From the NCBI GenBank assembly GCA_014380605.1, contig JACMJO010000293.1:1-15417 (forward strand): DNA of 15,417 nucleotides, in the 5' to 3' direction. The translations under genes were made by a program, and so were the position numbers. Below are positions 1-5,513 of this stretch, piece after piece (position 1 is the first letter of the stretch; each line of letters opens with the position of its first letter). This DNA comes from Fimbriimonadaceae bacterium. Its GTDB lineage: Bacteria; Armatimonadota; Fimbriimonadia; Fimbriimonadales; Fimbriimonadaceae. Under the pieces are notes generated by a model that was not told the origin of the DNA, ran no database searches, and saw nothing but the letters and a program-made list of their open reading frames with translations.

Positions 1-472
1 GGTCGGCAATCATTCCGGCGCGCAACAAGTGGTAAGGATCACTGACGATGAGCGCCTTGCGCATACCCAGATGTTGCAAGATTCCTTTCGCATTCGCCAA
101 GTTTCCATACGTGCTCGTAGAGATCTCTTCACAGTAAATGGCGCGCAGTGGAACACCCTTGGCAAGCGCGTACTCTCTTGCCGCCCGAGACTCTGAGAGA
201 CGATCTCCGGCTGCCCTCCCGCCCGTAAAGATTATCCCTTTCACGTGACCATTCTTGAACAAAGTGACGGCATGGTCAATGCGAGCGGCAAAGACAGGTG
301 AAGGCTTATCATCCCAAACTGCCGCGCCAAGGACAATGGCAATGTCAGCGCGATTACCGGAATTAGGTGCCCCTGCTCGCACAATGGCAATCGCCACGCC
401 CACACACCAAATCAAAGGCAATCCAAGGAGCACCGAAGTCCAAACCAGAATTCGCTTCTTGCGTTTGGTCAT
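1..472 (-). CDS. YdcF/SanA-like DUF218 membrane protein (C-terminus cut by window edge)
   Basis: Reading the minus strand from ATG 472 gives 157 codons without a stop up to the window edge, so the C-terminus is missing. The protein begins with a basic MTKRKKR stretch followed by one hydrophobic anchor (about residues 8-31). The DUF218 pattern follows: strand AIVLGAAVW, an arginine-centred FAARIDHAV helix, GIIFTGGRA, SESRAARE, the GVPLRAIYCEE segment and ALIVSDPYHLLRA. Known relatives (SanA, YdcF, ElyC) are inner-membrane proteins linked to envelope integrity; their biochemistry is poorly defined. The family call rests on the order of motifs and is fairly secure; the exact role is not. Upstream on the coding strand CATAAT lies six bases before the ATG. 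AGGCGG touches the ATG directly, too close for a normal ribosome binding site. The gene is divergent from the ASCH gene. Confidence 0.8.
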   Translation of the reverse strand, partial: MTKRKKRILVWTSVLLGLPLIWCVGVAIAIVRAGAPNSGNRADIAIVLGAAVWDDKPSPVFAARIDHAVTLFKNGHVKGIIFTGGRAAGDRLSESRAAREYALAKGVPLRAIYCEEISTSTYGNLANAKGILQHLGMRKALIVSDPYHLLRAGMIAD

Positions 473-496
473 CCGCCTATTATGTTCATGGCTTGC

Positions 497-514
497 TTTT
501 GATCCCCCGACACG
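497..514. repeat. Partial copy of the GATCCCCCGACACG element
   Basis: TTTTGATCCCCCGACACG lies between the divergent DUF218 and ASCH genes. It matches the left arm of the hairpins at 857-880 and 3095-3125 but has no matching right arm, so it looks like a truncated copy. Confidence 0.45.
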
Positions 515-554
515 CGCCTGGATGCGGTGGCGAATGCCGTAGAATCTCCGTCGT

Positions 555-854
555 ATGGTGTTTGCTCGTTCCTTGAGGGACCGCGTTCGGTCGGGCAAGA
601 TCACCTCGTCGGTTCGCATCTGGCTGCGGCCCCGCGTGAAAGTGGGAGGGCGCTATCCGCTCTTTCCCGGCTGGATATTGGTGGAATCGATCGAAGAGAT
701 CGGGATGGGCGACATTACGGAAATCCTTGCGATCGAGTCGGGTTTTGACTCAGTGGCGGACCTCTTGTCAACGGCAAAGCACGGGCAAGGCGAACGCGTG
801 TTCCTTGTGAAGTTTCGATTCACGTCCTCAGGATCGCAAGAGACTGCGACTTAA
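555..854 (+). CDS. Small ASCH-domain protein
   Basis: A 99-residue protein. It opens with FARSLRDRVRSGKITSSVRI and continues through VKVGGRYPLFPGWILVESIEEI, DITEILAIESGF, VADLL and GERVFLVKFRF. This is the layout of stand-alone ASCH domains, a PUA-like beta barrel: a basic N-terminal helix, a central GGRY turn, an ESIEEI strand and a terminal beta hairpin. ASCH proteins are thought to bind RNA or nucleotides, and some have amidohydrolase or nuclease activity; no substrate can be inferred here. The family call comes from recognising this pattern, not from a search. Length is normal for a single-domain member. There is no Shine-Dalgarno; TAGAAT ends nine bases before the ATG, giving a very short predicted leader. 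A hairpin lies six bases after the stop codon. Confidence 0.65.
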   Translation: MVFARSLRDRVRSGKITSSVRIWLRPRVKVGGRYPLFPGWILVESIEEIGMGDITEILAIESGFDSVADLLSTAKHGQGERVFLVKFRFTSSGSQETAT

Positions 855-860
855 TGTTTT

Positions 861-879
861 ATCCCCCGACACGGGGGAT
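861..879 (+). terminator. Hairpin just after the ASCH gene
   Basis: ATCCCCCG at 861-868 pairs perfectly with CGGGGGAT at 872-879 around a three-base loop. It starts six bases after the ASCH stop codon, where a terminator or 3'-end stabiliser is expected. There is no T-run afterwards, so this is not a textbook rho-independent terminator. It shares its sequence with the 3101-3125 hairpin. Confidence 0.5.
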
Positions 880-905
880 CGCAAACCATACAAGTCAGAT
901 CGTCT

Positions 906-946
906 TTCATTACTCCCGACCCTCATTCCCTGGGGATCAGGATCGG
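906..946. repeat. Palindromic element, copy 1
   Basis: The left half reads TTCATTACTCCCGACCC then TCATTCCC and is intact. The right half (931-946) is a degraded version of GGGAATGAGGGTCGG. It lies in the promoter region of the secreted alpha/beta hydrolase. Related copies are at 5462-5510, 6463-6545, 7312-7342 and 10222-10271. Confidence 0.7.
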
Positions 947-956
947 AATTGTCCTA

Positions 957-969
957 TATACTCGGCTCC
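957..969 (+). promoter_or_regulatory. -10-like hexamer placed for a leaderless mRNA
   Basis: TATACT at 957-962 is followed by seven bases and then ATG 970. Transcription normally starts about seven bases after the -10 box, so the message would begin at the start codon. No Shine-Dalgarno is present and no good -35 box is visible. Confidence 0.45.
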
Positions 970-1794
970 ATGACGATGCCGCTCAGCGCAATACTCCTGC
1001 TCATGCTGGCTCCCCAAGCCAAGCGCGACGCCTCGCCTCATCTCAGTGGCTTTGTCAGTTCGAACGGAGTGCGGCTGCACTACTTGGATTGGGGAGGCAA
1101 GGGGCCGACTCTCCTCTTCATTTCTGGCACCGGCGACGATGCCCACGCCTTTGACGACTTCGCTCCCCGCTTCAAAGACCGTTTCCGAGTGCTGGCGCTC
1201 ACGCGACGAGGCTACGGCAGATCAGACAAGCCTACGTCCGGGTACGACATTCCTAATCTGGCCGAAGACGTACGTGGATTCCTGGACGCGATGAAGATCA
1301 GCAGGGTGTCTCTCGTCGGACACTCGGCCGGCGGCGATGAACTCTCCCGTTTTGCGGTGTCTTATCCAAATTGGGTGGACAAGCTGGTCTATCTGGATGC
1401 TGGCTATGATCGGTCAGACATTGCCATTCTTGCAAAAGACGATCCCATTCCAGACCCTGGACCAAGCTCCAAGTATCAGGAACTTCACTGGAAGGGCATG
1501 GACAACTTCCGCCCCGAGTTCTCGCGAATCAAGGCGCCAGCGCTGAGTTTCTACGCCATCTTCGAGCGGCACTGGGGTGTCGATTCCAAGACTCCAAAGT
1601 CGCTCGCCAAACGGGCGAAGGGTTATCTGGAGAGGGTGATCCAGCCCTGGCAGAGAAGGAACATCGAGCGGTTTCGCCGCGAGGTCCGCAACGGAAGGGT
1701 CGTGGAATATCGCGGAACGCACCATTACTTCTTCGACGACCCAAAGATGGTGGATCGAGTGGTGGCCGAGATGCGGGAATTCTTGGCGAAGTAG
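970..1794 (+). CDS. Secreted alpha/beta hydrolase
   Basis: From ATG 970 the product is 274 residues. A short hydrophobic signal-like N-terminus (MTMPLSAILLLMLAP) suggests export. The alpha/beta-hydrolase core follows: an oxyanion-region loop ISGTGDDAHAF (about 51-61), LTRRGYGRSDKP (about 78-88), the nucleophile elbow GHSAGG with Ser119, and a late histidine in GTHHYF (251/252). The catalytic acid is less clear: the usual site after strand 7 reads FYAIFERHWG and has no canonical GDxD, so Asp from the DAGYDRSD segment after strand 6 may serve. Substrate is unknown; epoxide-hydrolase-like or esterase members share this layout. An in-frame TTG at 949 would add seven residues ahead of the signal peptide. 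ATG 970 is preferred because it starts the signal peptide directly and sits behind TATACT. Confidence 0.8.
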   Translation: MTMPLSAILLLMLAPQAKRDASPHLSGFVSSNGVRLHYLDWGGKGPTLLFISGTGDDAHAFDDFAPRFKDRFRVLALTRRGYGRSDKPTSGYDIPNLAEDVRGFLDAMKISRVSLVGHSAGGDELSRFAVSYPNWVDKLVYLDAGYDRSDIAILAKDDPIPDPGPSSKYQELHWKGMDNFRPEFSRIKAPALSFYAIFERHWGVDSKTPKSLAKRAKGYLERVIQPWQRRNIERFRREVRNGRVVEYRGTHHYFFDDPKMVDRVVAEMREFLAK

Positions 1795-1949
1795 AGCCTC
1801 GACATTCGGCAAGCCACCATACGTAGCCGTATCACTTTAGCCTGCCCAAGCATTCATGCCACCACAGAGGAGGAGTTGTGAAGGCATTAGATCAAGTAAA
1901 GCTAGCCCCTCCATAGCAGCGTGGAGGATCAGGTATGCGATGATCAAGC

Positions 1950-2177
1950 ATGACTGGATTTCAAAAGCTCGTCACCAGGTTCGTTTCCAAGTCGTTTGCC
2001 CAGGCCATGGAGGCTGAGTCGCGCGCCTGGCGCTTCACTTGCACCTGCGGCTGGTCCAGCTCCATTTGGGACCTCGGAGGAATCCGTTACAAGGGCAAAG
2101 GCAACAAAAAAACTCTGATGAAATGCCCCGGCTGCGGAGAGAGAAAGTGGTTCCAAATGGTGAAAATCGAACCCTGA
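1950..2177 (+). CDS. Small zinc-ribbon protein
   Basis: A 75-residue protein with four metal-ligand cysteines: Cys31 and Cys33 in FTCTCGW, and Cys59 and Cys62 in KCPGCGE. The 26-residue gap between the pairs contains a basic YKGKGNKK stretch. This is a zinc-ribbon arrangement, although the first pair is spaced C-x-C and not C-x2-C. Such proteins may bind nucleic acid or act as partners in larger complexes; nothing here tells which. The first 30 residues form a basic amphipathic helix and there is no signal peptide. A GGAGG (1923-1927) lies over 20 bases before ATG 1950, too far to be its ribosome binding site. A stop at 1941 prevents any longer in-frame start. It stands alone between the hydrolase and the PEP-CTERM gene. 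Confidence 0.65.
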   Translation: MTGFQKLVTRFVSKSFAQAMEAESRAWRFTCTCGWSSSIWDLGGIRYKGKGNKKTLMKCPGCGERKWFQMVKIEP

Positions 2178-2322
2178 GGCAAATCACCCAACCCTTCCCC
2201 TCGCGACGAAGGAGTTGTGGAGGCTAGCTAGGGCTGGATACGACCGCAACAAAGGGGCAAACAACACTAGAGTGTAAGATATAGATTCCTTGTAGCTGTT
2301 TGGTTGAATTGGAGGGAATGAC

Positions 2323-3093
2323 TTGAAGAGAACCATTATCTTTTTGGCCACGGCACTCGCTTGTGTCGCGAATGCCCAACTGTACACAAATGGCTATGAC
2401 GCCACGACCTATGAAGGAATTTGGGACAGTGAAACCGGAGGGTTTGGTGGTGGCCGCCGAAGTACGGTAAACACCGCGGCTGGCGAAAGCGTCTATGGCT
2501 ACGACGCCCAGACCGTTCTCAACAACACAATGGCCGACGACTTTACCGTCACCGGGACCTGGAGCGTGACGGGGTTCAGCTTCTTCCTGTTTCAAACGGA
2601 CGCAACCGCTCCAACAATTACCACCCTGACAGTTGGGTTGAAGTTTGGATCTGATCCTAATACCGCTTCGACCGTTTTCGCTCCCACGGCTTTTACCGCC
2701 GTGCACGATTCGACTTTCCAGACGGTTTTCCGTGCTTTCGATACAAATCCCACGGAGGGGCCCCGCGGAGAGGTCAAGTACAAAATGGCAATGGGCAACA
2801 ACATATTCCTGATTCCCGGCCAGTACTGGCTTACCTGGAGTGCTGCCGGTAGCGCATCGTTCCCCGGCCCTTTCCAAGCGCCGATCGTTCCCCACAATGC
2901 GAGGGGAAACGCAATGCAACAAATGGGATCGGCTAGCTTCTTGCCCTTAGTAAATGGAACGCAGAACAATGACGAGCTGCCGTTCGCGGTAGAAGGAGCG
3001 CTGGTTCCAGAGCCCGCAACCGTGGCTGCTCTAGGTCTCGGATTTGCCGCAATTGTGCGAAGGCGACGAACCAGGCAGAGCCAACGTTCTTGA
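2323..3093 (+). CDS. PEP-CTERM exported protein
   Basis: Starts at TTG 2323, chosen because GGAGGG (2311-2316) sits six bases upstream and the reading frame begins exactly with a signal peptide, MKRTIIFLATALACVANAQ, with a likely cut after ANA. The mature protein is rich in Thr, Gly, Asn and aromatic residues and looks like a beta-sandwich. The C-terminus has the full PEP-CTERM sorting signal: VPEPAT from residue 228, a hydrophobic helix AALGLGFAAIV and a basic RRRRTRQ tail. In known systems exosortase (EpsH) recognises this tail and anchors or releases the protein at the surface, often with exopolysaccharide. The repeated DDFTVTGTWSVTGFSFF and GQYWLTW phrases are typical of PEP-CTERM proteins of unknown role. 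No exosortase gene is in the window. A strong hairpin begins seven bases after the stop codon. Confidence 0.85.
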   Translation: MKRTIIFLATALACVANAQLYTNGYDATTYEGIWDSETGGFGGGRRSTVNTAAGESVYGYDAQTVLNNTMADDFTVTGTWSVTGFSFFLFQTDATAPTITTLTVGLKFGSDPNTASTVFAPTAFTAVHDSTFQTVFRAFDTNPTEGPRGEVKYKMAMGNNIFLIPGQYWLTWSAAGSASFPGPFQAPIVPHNARGNAMQQMGSASFLPLVNGTQNNDELPFAVEGALVPEPATVAALGLGFAAIVRRRRTRQSQRS

Positions 3094-3094
3094 T

Positions 3095-3125
3095 TTTGAT
3101 CCCCCAGCACGCCCCGTGTTGGGGG
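3095..3125 (+). terminator. 11-bp hairpin after the PEP-CTERM gene
   Basis: CCCCCAGCACG at 3101-3111 pairs with CGTGTTGGGGG at 3115-3125 (one G-T pair) around a CCC loop. It is preceded by TTTTGAT, as in the copy at 857-880. It begins seven bases after the stop codon. There is no T-run on its 3' side, so termination is inferred from position and stem strength only. Confidence 0.55.
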
Positions 3126-3165
3126 TAGAAGTCTGGCTCCGGGCGGTCATCGTCACTCCGCAAAG

Positions 3166-3205
3166 CCGAACTACTCCAAACTAATCCGAACCAGCCCAAA
3201 CCCTC
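3166..3205. repeat. 10-bp-period tandem array, copy A
   Basis: Four units starting exactly ten bases apart: CCGAACTACT, CCAAACTAAT, CCGAACCAGC and CCAAACCCTC, with a fading fifth from 3206. The consensus is CCRAACYAMT. The array ends 23 bases before the membrane-protein ATG at 3229. A related array lies at 4042-4081. Confidence 0.65.
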
Positions 3206-3228
3206 CCAACGCGACAAAACACCCATTG

Positions 3229-3996
3229 ATGAAGAAAGCCTGGCAGTGGCTCAAGGAAAGCGGACCCGGCCGATGGCTGGACCTCTTCATCTTCGCCCTG
3301 AATCTGTTCCTATTGCCCATGCTGGCGGGATGGTTCAACCACATCATTCAAAGGGCATCGGCCGGCGATGAAGCCGCGGCGAGATGGCTATTCTCGATCG
3401 GAATAGCGTTGCTCGTCCTGGCTCCAGCGGGCGCGACCCTGAAGCGGTGGCACGCTCATCAAAGAAAGAATGACGGGCTGAGCGACCCAATGGGAAGCTG
3501 CCTATTCAATCCCATCTTCTATCTATGCCTGATGTTTGTGGTCTATGCGGCCGTTCAAGCCTATATCTTTCAGGAGGTCTACGGGCGCAGGGAGCCGACC
3601 GCCGAAGTTTTCATGGGTTCCCTCTGTGGCGGCATTACGGTCTGCATCATCCACACGTGGCTGGTCTACCGTTACTTCTCGAAGCCGAAGGAGCCGCCAC
3701 GCTCGGCGTTCCTGCGCGGCCCCGTCTCAAGTAGGCTGGGAGACGGCTTGATCTGGGCCAACGCCCTGCTCTTCCAGATGTTTTGGAATCTGTTCGTGGA
3801 TATCGGCTTCCCTCGGGTTGGCAGCGTGGGCGAAGCCTTGGCAAGGGTGCCGCTACTAGCCTTCATGGCCCTCCTCCTCTACTTCCCGCCCAGGATTTTC
3901 TACCTAGCCCAAGACAGAAAAACCAGCGCCTGGCTTTGGATGCTCTTCGCCAACCTCCCCACCATCCTGCGCTTCGTAATCGGCGTAGGCAAGTGA
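3229..3996 (+). CDS. Polytopic membrane protein of unknown function
   Basis: A 255-residue protein with about seven hydrophobic segments, near residues 17-37, 52-70, 93-115, 128-149, 173-192, 205-223 and 233-252. They are separated by short loops rich in Arg, Lys and Glu (KRWHAHQRKND, YGRREPTAE, SKPKEPPRS). No signal peptide, conserved catalytic motif or known transporter signature can be recognised. It may belong to a small lineage-specific family. An in-frame TTG at 3226 directly precedes the ATG at 3229; the ATG is taken as the start. No Shine-Dalgarno is visible. The upstream region carries the 10-bp-period array, so this array, or a promoter under it, is the most likely control region. 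A C/G-rich palindrome follows the stop codon. Confidence 0.7.
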   Translation: MKKAWQWLKESGPGRWLDLFIFALNLFLLPMLAGWFNHIIQRASAGDEAAARWLFSIGIALLVLAPAGATLKRWHAHQRKNDGLSDPMGSCLFNPIFYLCLMFVVYAAVQAYIFQEVYGRREPTAEVFMGSLCGGITVCIIHTWLVYRYFSKPKEPPRSAFLRGPVSSRLGDGLIWANALLFQMFWNLFVDIGFPRVGSVGEALARVPLLAFMALLLYFPPRIFYLAQDRKTSAWLWMLFANLPTILRFVIGVGK

Positions 3997-4010
3997 AAGT
4001 CCCTCTCCTT

Positions 4011-4037
4011 GTCCCCGGGGAGACAGACTTGATCCCC
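4011..4037. repeat. C/G-rich palindrome after the membrane-protein gene
   Basis: GTCCCC at 4011-4016 faces GGGGAGAC at 4017-4024. GGGGA (4017-4021) can also pair with TCCCC (4033-4037). It lies 15 bases after the stop codon and could act as a terminator, although there is no T-run. The GTCCCC/GGGGAGAC core recurs at 14568-14584, and TTGATCCCC at 4029-4037 resembles the GATCCCCC element. Confidence 0.4.
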
Positions 4038-4041
4038 TGAA

Positions 4042-4081
4042 CCGAACCAATCTGAACAAATCCTCACAAATCCGGACGATC
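4042..4081. repeat. 10-bp-period tandem array, copy B
   Basis: Units ten bases apart: CCGAACCAAT, CTGAACAAAT, CCTCACAAAT and CCGGACGATC. They resemble the CCRAACYAMT units at 3166-3205. As in copy A, the array follows a C/G-rich palindrome that comes after a stop codon and precedes the next gene on the same strand. Confidence 0.55.
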
Positions 4082-4187
4082 CACAATTCACGATTTACCG
4101 GACCCCAATCCAAATTGTCGATCCAGTGTCATCCCATTCGACCAATCAACGCACCTGCCTCGCGGTGCAAGAATAGGAGAACATCAA

Positions 4188-4544
4188 ATGAAATACCTTT
4201 GCCTTGGATATCTCGACATGCAAACCTTCGACAGCGCCCCCGAGGCGGTGAAGAGCGAGATTTTGAAAGCCTGCTTTGCCCAGTGCGTGCCGTTTCGCAA
4301 TACCGGCAAGGTGGTCGAGGAGGAGGGCCTCCAGCACACCAGTCTCGCCAAGACGATCCGCCCGAGGAAAGGCAAACCAACCGTCACCGACGGACCGTTT
4401 ATCGAAACCAAGGAGCAGCTCGGCAGCTTCTTCATCGTGGAAGCGGACAGCATCGACGAGGCCGTCGCAGTCGCTTCCCTTCACCCGGCGGCGATGTTTG
4501 GAGAAGAGTACGGCTTCGGGATCGAGGTGCGGCCCATCCAGTAG
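4188..4544 (+). CDS. YCII/DGPF-domain protein
   Basis: A 118-residue protein with the hallmark DGPFIETKEQLGSFFIVEADS, where the DGPF signature is at residues 68-71. It continues into the DEAVAVASLHP helix and the closing GFGIEVRPI strand. These fit the YCII-related (DGPF) fold, a ferredoxin-like alpha+beta domain. Members are often encoded next to extracytoplasmic-function sigma factors; none is seen here. The N-terminal MKYLCLGYLDMQTFDSAPEAV is also typical. The reaction is unknown in most members; a role with small electrophilic molecules has been proposed for some. AGGAG lies eight bases before the ATG, one of the clearest ribosome binding sites in the window. The hydrolase 69 bases downstream is on the same strand and may be co-transcribed. 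Confidence 0.8.
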   Translation: MKYLCLGYLDMQTFDSAPEAVKSEILKACFAQCVPFRNTGKVVEEEGLQHTSLAKTIRPRKGKPTVTDGPFIETKEQLGSFFIVEADSIDEAVAVASLHPAAMFGEEYGFGIEVRPIQ

Positions 4545-4596
4545 CACCGACTCAGGAGCTGAAATCAAGGCCTGAACCTTCTGCCCGGAATGCCCG

Positions 4597-4613
4597 TAGA
4601 TTAGAGACTTACT
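4597..4613 (+). promoter_or_regulatory. Possible -10 box before the chloroperoxidase-like gene
   Basis: TAGATT at 4597-4602 ends 11 bases before ATG 4614, and CTGAAC-like sequence lies about 18 bases further upstream. It would give a leader of only a few bases. No Shine-Dalgarno is present. Confidence 0.3.
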
Positions 4614-5450
4614 ATGGGAACGATCACCGTCGGCGAAGAAAACTCCACCCCTATCGACCTCTACTATGAAGACCACGGCAACGGCACGCCCGTCGTGCTC
4701 ATCCACGGATTTCCACTTAGCGCGGCGTCTTGGGAGAAGCAGATGCCGGCCCTTCTTGAAGGGGGCTACAGAGTTATCGCCTACGATCGCCGAGGCTTCG
4801 GACGCTCGAGCCAACCCTCAATCGGCTATGACTACGACACCTTCGCGGCCGACCTGAATGGTCTCATGGAGAAGCTAGACCTTCGAAAGGCGGCGCTCGT
4901 CGGATTCTCGATGGGCGGCGGTGAGGTGGCTCGGTTCATCGGCAGATATGGCACCGGGCGGGTGGGCAAAGCGGCTTTCCTCGCTGCGGTTCCGCCCCAC
5001 CTCTTGCAGACCGACGACGATCCAGAAGGTGTGCCAGGCCAGGTTTTCGCGGGGATCAAGAAGGCAATCCAGCAGGACCGCCCTTCCTTCCTGACTGGCT
5101 TCTTCAAAGACTTTTTCAATGTCGACGTCCTCCAACCAAAGGGCTTGATCACCGAGGAAGCTCTCCGCATGAGTTGGCAAACCGCGATCGATGCCTCGCC
5201 CATCGCCACTCTGGCCTGTGTGGATACCTGGGGTACCGACTTCCGTCCAGACCTCGCCAAGTTGGACCGCCCTACGCTCGTCCTAACTGGCGATTCGGAC
5301 CGCATTGTGCCCGCAGAAAAGGCCGCGAACCGAACTGCGAAGCTAGTTCCCGGAGCCAAGCTGGTCACGATCAAAGATGGCCCTCACGCCGTTAACTGGA
5401 CTCACGCCGAAGAGGTAAATGCCGAGCTCCTGGCCTTCCTCAGGGGCTAA
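4614..5450 (+). CDS. Alpha/beta hydrolase of the non-heme chloroperoxidase/perhydrolase type
   Basis: A 278-residue cytoplasmic enzyme with a complete catalytic set. The oxyanion loop is HGFPLSAASWEKQ (from His31). YDRRGFGRSSQP (58-68) follows, then the nucleophile elbow GFSMGGGEV with Ser99, the acid in GDSDRIVP (Asp229), and the base in DGPHAVNWTHAEE (His258). The FSMGGGEVARFIGRYG and DRRGFGRS phrases are characteristic of cofactor-free haloperoxidase/perhydrolase relatives (Cpo, BpoA2). These are esterases that can also form peracids; the physiological substrate is usually unknown. Length matches the family. It is not obviously a recent copy of the hydrolase at 970, which is secreted and lacks the same acid motif. 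The gene converges on the ATPase gene, with a palindromic element between their stop codons. Confidence 0.9.
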   Translation: MGTITVGEENSTPIDLYYEDHGNGTPVVLIHGFPLSAASWEKQMPALLEGGYRVIAYDRRGFGRSSQPSIGYDYDTFAADLNGLMEKLDLRKAALVGFSMGGGEVARFIGRYGTGRVGKAAFLAAVPPHLLQTDDDPEGVPGQVFAGIKKAIQQDRPSFLTGFFKDFFNVDVLQPKGLITEEALRMSWQTAIDASPIATLACVDTWGTDFRPDLAKLDRPTLVLTGDSDRIVPAEKAANRTAKLVPGAKLVTIKDGPHAVNWTHAEEVNAELLAFLRG

Positions 5451-5451
5451 G

Positions 5452-5510
5452 ACTCCGATCCTTCATTACTCCCGATCCTTATTCCCAAGGGAACACGGGT
5501 CGGGAATGAA
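5452..5510. repeat. Palindromic element, copy 2, at a convergent junction
   Basis: The full unit spans 5462-5510. The left half starts TTCATTACTCCCGATCC and the right half ends GGGTCGGGAATGAA; the halves form a long imperfect hairpin. The left core is also partly duplicated in tandem (ACTCCGATCCTTCATT at 5452-5467 and ACTCCCGATCCTTATT at 5468-5483). It fills almost the whole gap between the hydrolase stop (5450) and the ATPase stop (5514), so it probably acts as a two-way transcription end. Confidence 0.75.
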
Positions 5511-5513
5511 GAG

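Noticed and set aside
1876..1914. 12-codon GTG frame behind GGAGGAG
   Set aside because: Good Shine-Dalgarno-like sequence but the peptide is too short and unsupported; the site belongs to the GAAGGAGTTG motif seen elsewhere.
2224..2922. Minus-strand open frame of 232 codons opposite the PEP-CTERM gene
   Set aside because: The plus-strand frame has a signal peptide, ribosome binding site and PEP-CTERM tail; the antisense product has no coherent domain.
4115..4669. Plus-strand frame of 184 codons overlapping the YCII gene
   Set aside because: It is an Arg/Pro/Gly-rich frame-shifted reading of the YCII gene, which has the DGPF motif and an AGGAG site.
4146..4814. Long minus-strand open frame (222 codons) opposite the YCII gene and hydrolase start
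   Set aside because: It is antisense to two well-recognised proteins, has no recognisable domain, and spans their intergenic gap; it is a by-product of high G+C codon use.
4832..5374. Minus-strand frame of 180 codons opposite the chloroperoxidase-like hydrolase
   Set aside because: Low-complexity composition and full antisense overlap with a complete catalytic enzyme.
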